51,756 nucleotides of DNA, taken from Nitrospira sp. (GTDB lineage: Bacteria > Nitrospirota > Nitrospiria > Nitrospirales > Nitrospiraceae). The notes under the pieces were generated by a model. That model did no database searches, was not told the DNA's origin, and worked only from the letters and a program-made list of their open reading frames with translations. Location of the stretch: assembly GCA_019636945.1 (NCBI GenBank), contig JAHBWO010000009.1, positions 1 through 51,756 on the forward strand, given 5' to 3'. Of this stretch, positions 32,391 to 40,943 are shown in pieces. Every line of letters starts with the position of its first letter. The first letter of the stretch is position 1. A program made the position numbers and the translations under genes.

Positions 32391-34334
32391 ATGCGACGGG
32401 ATAACACCTCCCTGTTCAATAATCTTCCAATTCACCACAAATTACGCACGATTTCTGCCATCCCGCTGGCCTCCCTTATCCTTTTCAGCCTCCTGACCTG
32501 GAACAACGTTCAAACGTTTTCAGAAGCTGAAGAGCGTTTGAATAATCTTTACCTTACCCAGAAGACTGCGGCTGAATATATGCGGTTGGTGGTGGATTTG
32601 GAAACCGGGTTTCGAGGATATGTCTTAACTGAGAATGAGTCTGATCTCGAGCCGTATCAGAATGCGCTGACAGACCTCCGCGTGGTCGCAAACGAGCTGA
32701 ACAACAGGCTCGTTGAAGGGCATCAGGCCGATATTCAGGAACACGAGTTCAAGAGCCTTCAAACCCTCGTGAACCAACTCATGACGGAGAAAGAAACTCT
32801 CATCCACGACATTAAAGCAGGCCACAAGCCGGTTTCCCTCCATTATATCCAAGACGGACGTGGAAGAGCGCTGATGTCACAAGTTCGGGCATTGATGGCA
32901 CGGCTCGACCAGCGTGAACGTGCCAGCACCGTGGACGGACTGTCTAGAATGAATACTGATCGCTGGTCGACGCTTCTCGCAATTTTAGGCGGTGGACTGT
33001 TCACATGCTTTCTCATCGGTTGGGGAAACTATGCTATCGCTAAATCGATTGCGGCTCCACTTGTGATCCTGTCGAAAGCCGTGAGCTCCCCATCCGACGG
33101 GTCGGTTCCCACCATTCCGGTTTTTGATCGAAAAGATGAGATCGGGGGACTCAGCAGGGTGATGCAACGGATGAATTTGCAGACGCAAAAGGCCCTTGAT
33201 GAATTGCAGCAATCCGCGAATTCGCTTCGGACGCTCAACCAAAATCTGGCGGCCTCCGAAGCCAAATACCGCAGTCTGGTGGATCATGCTCCAATCGGAA
33301 TCTTTATGACAAGAGCGAGCCAAATCCTCTTCAGTAATCGACATAACCAGTTGTTGGCCGGATTTGATCCTGACAAACAGATCGATCCGGCCAGCTTTCG
33401 TAAACGAATCCATCCAGAGGATGCCGATCGCGTGATGTTGGAGTTTTTACGAGCCATCGCGGAAAAGCGCCCCTGTGAAATGATCTTCCGCTTTGTCCAC
33501 TCCGACGGAGGCACACGCAATATCTTAAGCCGGCTCGTGCCGATCCGCGATTTGAGCACCCCTAGCCCGATGTATATCGGATTTAATATCGACATTACAG
33601 CACTACATACCCTGGAATTACATTTGAGTCGTAGTGAAAAGTTGGCGACGTTGGGGCAGGTGGCGGCCGGCATTGCCCATGAGCTCAGAAATCCGTTGGT
33701 GGGAATCGGCTCGACGGCATCGTTGTTGTTGGATGATTTCGAGTATTCTGACCCAAGACGTGCGGAAATCGAGGTGATTTTACAAGAATCCACTCGAATG
33801 GATCGGATCGTGAATCAGATTGTAGATTATGCAAGGCCGCGCGGTCTTGCACCGAATCGATTTAGATTCTCTGATCTGATCAACGACACCTTACGGGCGA
33901 TGAGTGGACCTCTACAGGGGGATAACGTAAGAATAACAACTTCTTTATCTCTGACAGATGACCATCTACATGCAGATCAGGATCAGATCAAGCAAGTACT
34001 CATCAATATCCTCAGCAACGCGATTGACGCCTCGCCTTCCGTGGACTCCGCCATAGAAATCACGGCCCATGAGGTATCCCAGCACGACAAGCCCGGTATT
34101 TCTATACGAATTCTGGATACCGGGAAAGGCATTCCACCAGACGCTTTGTCTCGCATCTTTGAGCCATTTTTTACATCTGGGAAGCGTCGCGGGACGGGGT
34201 TAGGAATGGCGATTTGCAAGAACATTGTGGAGGCCCATCATGGAGATATTTTTGTGACGAGTGAGGTTGGAAGAGGTACCACCGTGAACATATGGCTGCC
34301 TCTGTCCCAAGATCCCCAACCGGAACTGCCCTAG
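32391..34334 (+). CDS. Sensor histidine kinase (CHASE3-HAMP-PAS-HisKA-HATPase)
   Basis: 647 residues. Two membrane helices (about 19-37 and 194-216) enclose a CHASE3-like extracytoplasmic domain (Leu-Glu-Thr-Gly-Phe-Arg-Gly-Tyr-Val-Leu-Thr at 70-80). A HAMP linker, a PAS domain (about 288-405), HisKA with phospho-His430 in Ala-His-Glu-Leu-Arg-Asn-Pro-Leu, and an HATPase domain (N box Asn-Ile-Leu-Ser-Asn-Ala, G1 Asp-Thr-Gly-Lys-Gly-Ile, Gly-Thr-Gly-Leu-Gly) follow. The ATG at 32391 has AGGAGG upstream and was preferred to the frame opening at 32334. Its stop is 2 nt from the regulator's start: a coupled NtrB/NtrC-type pair. Confidence 0.93.
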   Translation: MRRDNTSLFNNLPIHHKLRTISAIPLASLILFSLLTWNNVQTFSEAEERLNNLYLTQKTAAEYMRLVVDLETGFRGYVLTENESDLEPYQNALTDLRVVANELNNRLVEGHQADIQEHEFKSLQTLVNQLMTEKETLIHDIKAGHKPVSLHYIQDGRGRALMSQVRALMARLDQRERASTVDGLSRMNTDRWSTLLAILGGGLFTCFLIGWGNYAIAKSIAAPLVILSKAVSSPSDGSVPTIPVFDRKDEIGGLSRVMQRMNLQTQKALDELQQSANSLRTLNQNLAASEAKYRSLVDHAPIGIFMTRASQILFSNRHNQLLAGFDPDKQIDPASFRKRIHPEDADRVMLEFLRAIAEKRPCEMIFRFVHSDGGTRNILSRLVPIRDLSTPSPMYIGFNIDITALHTLELHLSRSEKLATLGQVAAGIAHELRNPLVGIGSTASLLLDDFEYSDPRRAEIEVILQESTRMDRIVNQIVDYARPRGLAPNRFRFSDLINDTLRAMSGPLQGDNVRITTSLSLTDDHLHADQDQIKQVLINILSNAIDASPSVDSAIEITAHEVSQHDKPGISIRILDTGKGIPPDALSRIFEPFFTSGKRRGTGLGMAICKNIVEAHHGDIFVTSEVGRGTTVNIWLPLSQDPQPELP

Positions 34335-34336
34335 CC

Positions 34337-35725
34337 ATGCGCGCAACTATTTTTGTGACCGATGATGAGCCCTCCATCCGCGCTGCCATCGTCAAGAAGT
34401 TGGCCCGCCAAGGACATCACACCGTCGGATATGAATCCGCCGAAGCATTACTAGAGGAACTTCGACGCAATACCCCGGATCTGGTATTGCTCGATTTAAA
34501 GATGCCCGGGCTCAACGGTCTGGAGGCGTTGAAACGCGTGCGCCAACTGGCCCCTTCAGCTACCGTCATCATCATGACCGCCTATGGGACGGTCCAGAAC
34601 GCAGTCGAGGCCATGAAGATGGGCGCATATGATTTTCTCGTCAAATCCATACAGCTCGAAGAGATTGAACCGGTGATCAATCGGGCGCTTGAATTACTTC
34701 GCCTCCGAAGACGGTTCGAGGAAGAGCGTGAGCAGCTGAGCCGAAAGTATCAGCTTTCTAATTTGGAAGCCCACAGTCCTGCCATGAAGCAGTTGTTGGC
34801 ACAAATTCGCGAGGTAGCGGACAATTCTAAATCATCCGTTATGCTGCTTGGCGAAACTGGGACGGGGAAGGATTTTCTGGCCCGCGTGATTCACTATAAC
34901 GGGCCTCGGACATCGGCGCCGTTTGTCGGAGTTAACTGTACTGCCATTCCCAAAGAGCTTTTTGAAAGCGAATTGTTCGGATATGAACGAGGGGCGTTTA
35001 CCGGCGCAAATCAGCGGAAGCTGGGCCTGTTTGAGAAAGCGGACGGCGGCACACTGTTTCTGGACGAGATCGGCGACCTGGATGTGTCCATGCAGACTAA
35101 ATTGTTGCGCGTCATTCAGGAACGTTCGTTCCGACGGCTCGGAGGGACCGACGACATTGGTGTCAATTTTCGTTTGATTACGGCAACAAACCGCGAGCTC
35201 AAGAAAGATGTGGAACGCGGAATCTTCCGTGAAGACCTTTACTTTCGCCTCAACGTGGTGGCTTTTGAGATTCCTCCCTTACGAAGGCGGGTCGAAGACA
35301 TTCTACCGCTCTGTCGGCGTGCCATCGTGCGCTTTGCACATGAGTTTAACAAACCCATCCCTGAATGGGACTCAGAAACTAGTGCGTTACTGGAACGATA
35401 CCAGTATCCTGGAAACATCCGTGAACTTGAGAATATCATCGAGCGAGCGATGATTTTTTGCTCAGGTCAAACGCTGACCGACAACTATCTGCCAAGAGAA
35501 TTGCATGATCACGTCAACGCAATTACAACGTCGGTCTCACAAGGGACAGGGCCAGTGATTCGCCTCGAGATTCAGGTCGGTAGACAGACATTGGCGCAGA
35601 TTGAAGAGTCGATCATTCAAGAAACTCTGCGATTGACCCAGTTCAACAAGAGTTTGGCGGCTAGACAACTTGGACTGACTCGCTTCTCGCTGGATCGACG
35701 ATTGAAAAAGCTGGACCACAAGTGA
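34337..35725 (+). CDS. NtrC-family sigma-54-dependent response regulator
   Basis: 462 residues: receiver domain with Asp9-Asp10 and phosphoacceptor Asp53; AAA+ domain with Walker A Gly172-Glu-Thr-Gly-Thr-Gly-Lys178, the sigma-54-contacting Gly-Ala-Phe-Thr-Gly-Ala loop at 219-224 and Walker B Phe-Leu-Asp-Glu-Ile-Gly-Asp (241-247). A Fis-type helix-turn-helix is at the C-terminus (Ala-Ala-Arg-Gln-Leu-Gly-Leu-Thr-Arg-Phe-Ser-Leu). The intact loop means it can activate RpoN promoters, such as the candidate at 30813. It follows the kinase by 2 nt without its own Shine-Dalgarno, so it is translationally coupled. Confidence 0.95.
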   Translation: MRATIFVTDDEPSIRAAIVKKLARQGHHTVGYESAEALLEELRRNTPDLVLLDLKMPGLNGLEALKRVRQLAPSATVIIMTAYGTVQNAVEAMKMGAYDFLVKSIQLEEIEPVINRALELLRLRRRFEEEREQLSRKYQLSNLEAHSPAMKQLLAQIREVADNSKSSVMLLGETGTGKDFLARVIHYNGPRTSAPFVGVNCTAIPKELFESELFGYERGAFTGANQRKLGLFEKADGGTLFLDEIGDLDVSMQTKLLRVIQERSFRRLGGTDDIGVNFRLITATNRELKKDVERGIFREDLYFRLNVVAFEIPPLRRRVEDILPLCRRAIVRFAHEFNKPIPEWDSETSALLERYQYPGNIRELENIIERAMIFCSGQTLTDNYLPRELHDHVNAITTSVSQGTGPVIRLEIQVGRQTLAQIEESIIQETLRLTQFNKSLAARQLGLTRFSLDRRLKKLDHK

Positions 35726-35727
35726 GG

Positions 35728-35750
35728 GAGAGCAGTCAAAAGACTCTCTC
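35728..35750 (+). terminator. Hairpin directly after the sigma-54 regulator gene
   Basis: GAGAG(C)AGTC-AAAA-GACTCTCTC: a 9-bp stem with one bulge beginning 2 nt after the stop codon. There is no clear U-run, so termination efficiency is doubtful. Confidence 0.4.
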
Positions 35751-35993
35751 TGCCTCTGTTGAGAGTTGTCTCGAACCCGGACCAACGTCAAAGAAGCTTA
35801 TAGCCCGTTCCTATCCCAAATACGGATCCCCATTTCTCTCACTACTATGGCCGACCGCGGGTGGTCCCTGCTTGAGAGCCTACGACGTGTACGTTCGTTG
35901 TCTTGCGCGGAGTTCCCCCTACATTTGTGTCATTGTGAAAAGGGGGTGGGCTCAGCCATAAGTACCAGTCACCAATCGGAGATCGGTACTACG

Positions 35994-36218
35994 ATGTCAC
36001 AAATTCTCAACTTAAGCCGTCATGCCAGCGATGAAGAAGCGCAACTCCTCACCTCGTTACTGATCTACCACCTGGTCGAGCAAAGCGGGGGACAGGTACA
36101 CTTCACTGCTGAGGAAATTCGCCAGATGCGCGAGAAGCTCGCGAGTAAGATGGTGCAGATCCAGCTTGGAGATGAGTTGCGGCTTCGCATCATCGACCGC
36201 CTGCCAGAACTCCAGTAA
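35994..36218 (+). CDS. Small hypothetical protein (74 aa)
   Basis: The C-terminal half of a longer open frame reads as a compact helical protein (Leu-Ser-Arg-His-Ala-Ser-Asp-Glu-Glu-Ala, Thr-Ala-Glu-Glu-Ile-Arg-Gln-Met-Arg-Glu-Lys-Leu). The upstream part of the frame is not protein-like. The ATG at 35994 is therefore taken as the start, with a weak GGAG 12 nt upstream. No family recognised. Confidence 0.6.
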   Translation: MSQILNLSRHASDEEAQLLTSLLIYHLVEQSGGQVHFTAEEIRQMREKLASKMVQIQLGDELRLRIIDRLPELQ

Positions 36219-36316
36219 GACCTTCTTTCAGCACTCAGCTACATCTTGATGATAAACCGCACAAAATCTCATTCTTGGCGTTGAGTCTGCATCGCCATTG
36301 TGTTAGCTACTCACGA

Positions 36317-36727
36317 ATGCTTCCCATCTCTGCTTCCATTGCCATTCCAGATCATGAGATTCAGATCCATGCCATACGGTCACAAGGTGCCGGCGGGCAA
36401 AACGTCAATAAAGTCTCCACCGCCATCCATTTGCGATTTGACATCCATGCGTCATCGTTGCCGCTATTCCACAAAAATGCCCTATTGAACCTGCGTGACC
36501 ACCGCATCTCAGCCGACGGCGTGATCACGATCAAGGCCCAGCAGCACCGCACACAAGAGCGTAACCGTGAAGACGCGCTGTCTCGCCTCAAGACGCTGAT
36601 TCTACGAGCGATGATCCCGCGCAAGAAGCGAAAGGCGACGAAGCCCACGAAGGGTGCCCACGAACGACGGATCGACAGCAAGAAACGGCAAGGGCGCTTG
36701 AAGGCATTGAGAAGAACGACAGAATGA
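36317..36727 (+). CDS. arfB: Alternative ribosome-rescue factor B (peptidyl-tRNA hydrolase)
   Basis: 136 residues. ArfB hydrolyses peptidyl-tRNA on ribosomes stalled at mRNA ends. The N-terminal GGQ domain has Ser-Gln-Gly-Ala-Gly26-Gly27-Gln28-Asn-Val-Asn-Lys, followed by Ser-Thr-Ala-Ile-His-Leu-Arg-Phe-Asp. The C-terminal tail is strongly basic (Pro-Thr-Lys-Gly-Ala-His-Glu-Arg-Arg, Lys-Lys-Arg-Gln-Gly), the part that enters the empty mRNA channel. The ATG at 36317 gives the same N-terminus as E. coli ArfB; no strong Shine-Dalgarno was seen. It lies about 100 bp after the small gene. Confidence 0.93.
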   Translation: MLPISASIAIPDHEIQIHAIRSQGAGGQNVNKVSTAIHLRFDIHASSLPLFHKNALLNLRDHRISADGVITIKAQQHRTQERNREDALSRLKTLILRAMIPRKKRKATKPTKGAHERRIDSKKRQGRLKALRRTTE

Positions 36728-36764
36728 CCCAGCGGAGAGAGGGTTCTGTCACTCGTGGATCGAG

Positions 36765-37424
36765 CTAGGAACGTGGTTCCTTGCTCTTGGCACCATTGAC
36801 CCGTGCCTGCTGGAGCAGAGCTTCGGCCTCGGGGATAAAGTCCATCTGCTTTTGTGTCTGCGCGATGACGAGAGCGGCACCCGCCAGAGCCATGGCCTCG
36901 TCATGCTGCCCCCGTTCACATCGCACTCTGGCGAGTGCGAGCCTCGCGTTGACCGCTTTGGGAGCCTGTTGAATGACCTGTTGTAAGAGTCGCTCTCCTT
37001 CCTTGACGTCTCCACCCAACAGACTGGGGAGTTTCACCAGTAAGGTCCCTTTGGCCGAAAGTGCTTCGAGATGTGTGGGGACGATCTCCAGAGTTCGATC
37101 CAATTCCTTCATCATCCGGCGAAGCCCAAAGAGGGAGGTGAGGGTTTCACCGTCGATGCGCAGCAACTCGCCGAGATTGCAGAACAAGGCGAAATGGGCA
37201 TCGGCGCTTCCTTCATCTTCAGCCACCGCCTGTTCACCCAACCGCTGTCCTTGCTGAAAATGGGCGAGACGCGTATCTCGATCTTTGGCCAATCTTCCTT
37301 GATGACATTGATCAAGTGCCTGTTTTGGCAATGTTCCCCCTGAGGATTCGGCCATGGTGGTTGAGGGGAGAAGCAATATCCCACTTGGGATGAGCATCAG
37401 CAGCACCAGCAATGCGCTTTTCAT
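36765..37424 (-). CDS. Exported TPR-like protein
   Basis: 219 residues with a signal peptide ending near Thr-Met-Ala-Glu (about residue 25) and then alpha-helical repeats of tetratricopeptide character. Examples are Gly-Glu-Arg-Leu-Leu-Gln-Gln-Val-Ile-Gln-Gln-Ala-Pro-Lys-Ala and Ala-Arg-Val-Arg-Cys-Glu-Arg-Gly-Gln-His-Asp-Glu-Ala. It probably acts as a periplasmic scaffold; no partner can be named. An imperfect 30-bp palindrome lies about 100 bp upstream. Confidence 0.75.
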   Translation of the reverse strand: MKSALLVLLMLIPSGILLLPSTTMAESSGGTLPKQALDQCHQGRLAKDRDTRLAHFQQGQRLGEQAVAEDEGSADAHFALFCNLGELLRIDGETLTSLFGLRRMMKELDRTLEIVPTHLEALSAKGTLLVKLPSLLGGDVKEGERLLQQVIQQAPKAVNARLALARVRCERGQHDEAMALAGAALVIAQTQKQMDFIPEAEALLQQARVNGAKSKEPRS

Positions 37425-37525
37425 ACACTGTGCACCCTATATGACATAGCGCCATCCTGTCTGGAATCGGGAATGTAACCAGCAAACCCGATGCCATTGT
37501 GCCATGCCCTCTGGTCACTCTAACT

Positions 37526-37555
37526 CATTGATAACGTAAGTTTACGCCATCAATG
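37526..37555. promoter_or_regulatory. 30-bp palindrome between fabI and the TPR gene
   Basis: CATTGAT at one end pairs with ATCAATG at the other, and the inner CGTAA pairs with TTACG. It lies 133 bp beyond the fabI stop and 102 bp before the TPR start, both on the minus strand. It could be a bidirectional terminator-like hairpin or an operator. No U-run is present. Confidence 0.45.
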
Positions 37556-37688
37556 GTGCTTCGTGCCTCGAACTGAACTGAAGCAGAAAAGACACAGGAG
37601 AGTTCCCGCTCGCACAGACCTGGACGACAATACCTTCATGCCTTGCACCACCACTACTGATCTCGACAGAGCGAACCTCGGCACCGAT

Positions 37689-38468
37689 CTACTCACTCGG
37701 CGCGACCATCCCAAGAATATTGAAGCCTCCGTCGACATAGATGACCTCTCCACTGATTCCCCGTCCTAAGGAGCTGACCAAAAACAAGGCCGTATCGCCG
37801 ACGTCACCTTGTTCCGTTGGTCGTCGAAGCGGAGCCACTTCCTTGTGATGATCCACCATCTTCGTAATCCCCGAGACGCCGCGAGCCGCCAGGGTCTTGA
37901 TCGGTCCGGCAGAGATCGCATTGACCCGGATGTTCAGGGGCCCAAGGTCGTAGGCCAGATAACGAACGGCTGATTCGAGAGCCGCTTTGGCGACACCCAT
38001 TACGTTGTAGTGCGGCACCACACGCTCGCTACCGAGATACGTGAGGGTCACAATGGAGCCCCCGGCCGTCATTAACGGCAAGGCGGCTCGTGCAACGGCA
38101 ATCAAAGAATAGGCGCTGATATCGAGCGCCATCGCGAACCCCTGTCGACTGGTGTTGATAAATTGCCCGGTCAACTCCTCACGGGGCGCGAAGGCCAGCG
38201 AGTGGACGAGAAAATCGATTTGGCCGAAGTCTTTTTGTACTTGCTGCATCAGGGCGGTAATCTCTGCGTCATTGCTGACATCGCAAGGGAACGCCTTGGC
38301 CCCCGGCAACGTGGCGGTCAGCTCTTCGACATTCTGCTTCAACCGTTCATTTTGATAATTAAAAAACAGTTGGGCACCTTGTCCGGCAGTAGACTGGGCA
38401 ATGGCCCAGGCAATGCTGTGCTTATTGGCCACACCGATGATGAGTCCTTTTTTCCCGTTGAGCAACAT
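37689..38468 (-). CDS. fabI: Enoyl-[acyl-carrier-protein] reductase (NADH)
   Basis: FabI reduces enoyl-ACP in the last step of the type II fatty-acid elongation cycle. The 259-residue protein has the FabI-type cofactor loop (Gly-Val-Ala-Asn-Lys-His-Ser-Ile-Ala, 12-20), Ser-Leu-Ala-Phe-Ala at 90-94 and the catalytic Tyr144, Tyr154 and Lys161 (Tyr-x6-Lys). C-terminal features are Gly-Pro-Ile-Lys-Thr-Leu-Ala-Ala-Arg-Gly and Val-Asp-Gly-Gly-Phe-Asn-Ile-Leu-Gly. AAGGAG lies upstream of the ATG. The upstream neighbour is a NUDIX hydrolase 35 bp away on the same strand. Confidence 0.95.
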   Translation of the reverse strand: MLLNGKKGLIIGVANKHSIAWAIAQSTAGQGAQLFFNYQNERLKQNVEELTATLPGAKAFPCDVSNDAEITALMQQVQKDFGQIDFLVHSLAFAPREELTGQFINTSRQGFAMALDISAYSLIAVARAALPLMTAGGSIVTLTYLGSERVVPHYNVMGVAKAALESAVRYLAYDLGPLNIRVNAISAGPIKTLAARGVSGITKMVDHHKEVAPLRRPTEQGDVGDTALFLVSSLGRGISGEVIYVDGGFNILGMVAPSE

Positions 38469-38503
38469 AGGTACGGTTCTCCTTCCCCCTAGAGACTGTA
38501 TCT

Positions 38504-39019
38504 TTATCGACGCTGTGTCTTGATGTAGACGGCCTGCAATCCCACGATGGTCTTACCATCACGGATGGTCCCATCCTCGATTTTCGTAATCGCCTCTGAA
38601 AGCGGCATCTCAATCACATCCAGCACTTCATCTCGATCCAAGTGTTGCCGGCCCTTCGTGAGGCCAGTCGCCTTGTAGACATGAATCACTTCATCTGCAA
38701 ACCCTGGTGCCGTGAAGATGCTGGAGAGCAATTCAAAGGTAGAGGCTCGATAGCCGACTTCCTCTTCTAGTTCCCGTGATGCGCAGTGCAAGGGATCTTC
38801 ACCAGAAGCGAGTTTGCCGGCGGGAATTTCATAAATGAATCCACCGGCTGCATGCCGGAACTGCCGGATCAAGACCACCGTGCCATCGTCTTTGATCGGG
38901 ACCACAGCCGCAGCCCCAGGGTGGCGAATCGTCTCGAGATCCACCGTGACCCCGTTGGGCAATTGGACGGTATCGACGTTGAGGGTGATGACTTTTCCGG
39001 TGTAGATATTTCGTGTCAT
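38504..39019 (-). CDS. NUDIX hydrolase, ADP-ribose pyrophosphatase type
   Basis: 171 residues with a complete NUDIX box (Gly-Lys-Leu-Ala-Ser-Gly-Glu-Asp-x5-Ala-Ser-Arg-Glu-Leu-Glu-Glu-Glu-Val-Gly, about residues 68-88). Glu-Ile-Pro-Ala-Gly precedes the box and a downstream Phe-Thr-Ala-Pro-Gly-Phe follows, typical of ADP-sugar pyrophosphatases (NudF/YffH type). It hydrolyses nucleoside diphosphate derivatives; the exact substrate is unknown. It lies between gcvT and fabI on the minus strand. Confidence 0.9.
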   Translation of the reverse strand: MTRNIYTGKVITLNVDTVQLPNGVTVDLETIRHPGAAAVVPIKDDGTVVLIRQFRHAAGGFIYEIPAGKLASGEDPLHCASRELEEEVGYRASTFELLSSIFTAPGFADEVIHVYKATGLTKGRQHLDRDEVLDVIEMPLSEAITKIEDGTIRDGKTIVGLQAVYIKTQRR

Positions 39020-39108
39020 GGAAGTAGATGGCTCATAGCCAATGGCTTATCGTAAGGAGGTCGACAAACGGGATCGACGTTCTTCTTTCTGCTATAGGCC
39101 ATACGCCA

Positions 39109-40212
39109 TCAGCTCTTGAGTTTCTTATAGAACGGCGGCTTCACCACTATGGCTGGTACGGCTTTCCCCCGGATGTCGACCTGAATTCTCGTCCCTGGTT
39201 CTGCGTAGCGTGGCACCACAGAGGCCAAGCCAATCCCTTTTTGCAAGATCGGTGACAGGTTACCGCTTGTGACCTCGCCGATGGATTGCCCCGATGAGTC
39301 GGCTGAAAGCATGGGGAAGCCATGACGGGGAACAGCCTTTTCAAGCAATTCAAACCCGACTAATCGACGCGCCAGACCCTGTGTGCGCTGAGCTAATAGA
39401 GAGGCTCGACCGACAAACTCACCTTTCTCAAGATTCACCACCCAGTCGGCACCGGCTTCGAGCGGACTGGTCTCTTCGCTGATATCATTGCCGTACAACA
39501 GATACCCCATGTCCAGTCTGAGCAAATCACGCGCACCCAAGCCTGCCGGCTTGAGGCCTTCCGGGTGACCAACTTTCAACAGCTGCTCCCAGGCCTGAGC
39601 TGCGAGGTGAGCCGGAAGGTAAAGCTCATAGCCCAGTTCGCCGGTATAGCCTGTCCGTGAAACAATGACGGACCCGCCGAACGCGGTGACTTCTCGGCAC
39701 TGTCTAACTTTAAGGTCCGCAACCTCAGCCACTCCAGCGTCAATCAACAGGTCGCGCGAGATGGGACCTTGCACCGCAATCTGTGCCAGCTCGGTTGAAC
39801 GATCCCTGACTTTGCATCCCTGCACATGGGAAACTTTTTCCATGAACCACGTAACGATCTTCTCGCGATTCGAAGCATTGACGCAAACGAGAAACTCGTA
39901 CGGCTTCACATGATAGATAAAGATGTCGTCTTTGATCCCGCCGTTGGGGTTGCACACCATCGAATACTGCGAGGAGCGAACGGAAATCTTGGAAACGTCA
40001 TTGGTGGTGACATACTGCAGAAACCCGACGGAACCTGGGCCGGAGACCGTGATCCGGCCCATGTGGCTCACGTCGAAAAGACCGGCCTTGCTACGAACGG
40101 TGTGATATTCATCCACCACGCCGCTGTACTGGATGGGCATCTCCCATCCGGCGAAGTCAACCAGCTTGGCGGCAGCGGCGCGATGTTGGGCGATGAGAGG
40201 AGTCTGTTGCAT
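39109..40212 (-). CDS. gcvT: Aminomethyltransferase (glycine cleavage T protein)
   Basis: GcvT transfers the aminomethyl-bound one-carbon unit to tetrahydrofolate in the glycine cleavage system. 367 residues with the family N-terminus (Thr-Pro-Leu-x4-His, Phe-Ala-Gly-Trp-Glu-Met-Pro-Ile-Gln-Tyr), Phe-Asp-Val-Ser-His-Met-Gly, Thr-Asn-Asp-Val, Asp-Ile-Phe-Ile-Tyr and Ser-Arg-Thr-Gly-Tyr-Thr-Gly-Glu-Leu-Gly-Tyr-Glu. The C-terminal region has Gly-Glu-Val-Thr-Ser-Gly. The gcvH and gcvP genes are not in the window. Confidence 0.95.
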   Translation of the reverse strand: MQQTPLIAQHRAAAAKLVDFAGWEMPIQYSGVVDEYHTVRSKAGLFDVSHMGRITVSGPGSVGFLQYVTTNDVSKISVRSSQYSMVCNPNGGIKDDIFIYHVKPYEFLVCVNASNREKIVTWFMEKVSHVQGCKVRDRSTELAQIAVQGPISRDLLIDAGVAEVADLKVRQCREVTAFGGSVIVSRTGYTGELGYELYLPAHLAAQAWEQLLKVGHPEGLKPAGLGARDLLRLDMGYLLYGNDISEETSPLEAGADWVVNLEKGEFVGRASLLAQRTQGLARRLVGFELLEKAVPRHGFPMLSADSSGQSIGEVTSGNLSPILQKGIGLASVVPRYAEPGTRIQVDIRGKAVPAIVVKPPFYKKLKS

Positions 40213-40281
40213 AACAATTCATGCTGACAAGCGTATCAAAGTATTGGGATCGGACCTGTCAGCTTATTAGCTTGGAGCCTG

Positions 40282-40710
40282 TTAACGTACTCCGAGTAAC
40301 TCCACATCAAAAATCAACGTAGCATTCGGTGGGATCACCCCACCGGCCCCACGCGAACCGTATCCCAAATCCGATGGGATCGTCAGCTTGCGCTTGCCGC
40401 CCACCTTCATCCCCTGCACCCCTTCGTCCCAGCCCTTAATGACACGCCCGGCACCGAGCGGGAAGGAAAAAGGTTGCCCTCGATCGACGGAGCTATCGAA
40501 CTTTTTTCCGTTTTCGAGCCAGCCAGTATAGTGCACGCTCACATTCTTTCCTACAACGGCCACGTCCCCCGTCCCGACCGCTTGATCAACATATTTCAGC
40601 CCGGACGGCGTGGTTACTTCTTGATTACTCTCGGCCATGGAACCTCCTACTCCCACTGCTAACGTCAGCACGACGATCGCCATGAGTGATGAAAGATACG
40701 GTGATTTCAT
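40282..40710 (-). CDS. FKBP-type peptidyl-prolyl cis-trans isomerase, exported
   Basis: 142 residues: a signal peptide (cleavage near Ser-Met-Ala-Glu, residue 26) and one FKBP domain with Val-His-Tyr-Thr-Gly-Trp-Leu, Phe-Asp-Ser-Ser, Phe-Xaa-Leu-Gly-Ala-Gly-Arg-Val-Ile-Lys-Gly-Trp-Asp-Glu-Gly and [13 protein letters not shown]. It should assist folding of periplasmic proteins by proline isomerisation. GGAGGAG lies before the ATG. Confidence 0.94.
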   Translation of the reverse strand: MKSPYLSSLMAIVVLTLAVGVGGSMAESNQEVTTPSGLKYVDQAVGTGDVAVVGKNVSVHYTGWLENGKKFDSSVDRGQPFSFPLGAGRVIKGWDEGVQGMKVGGKRKLTIPSDLGYGSRGAGGVIPPNATLIFDVELLGVR

Positions 40711-40917
40711 AGGAATCTCCTCCTCACACTGTATGGCACGGGAGGGAGGGTATGGTCAACTGGAACCTGGCGAGCCGGTTACTGAGGGGCCATTGGCTCC
40801 TGTTGGGTGGGCAAAACCAGGATAGCAGAATGAGAGCCTTTCCGCTCCTCCGCCTGTTCGCTTCACGCTTCACGAAATACGCTTCACACCCATTGGAACG
40901 ATGCGAGAACAAAGCTG

Positions 40918-40943
40918 GCAGACTGTTTCAACAGCCTGTCTGC
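40918..40943. terminator. Palindrome at the end of the FIST gene
   Basis: GCAGACTGTTTCAACAGCCTGTCTGC folds into a stem of GCAGAC with inner CTGTT/AACAG. It starts exactly at the FIST stop codon. On the minus strand it is followed by a moderately T-containing stretch (CTTTGTTC). It may be a terminator or a copy of a short palindromic repeat. Confidence 0.45.
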
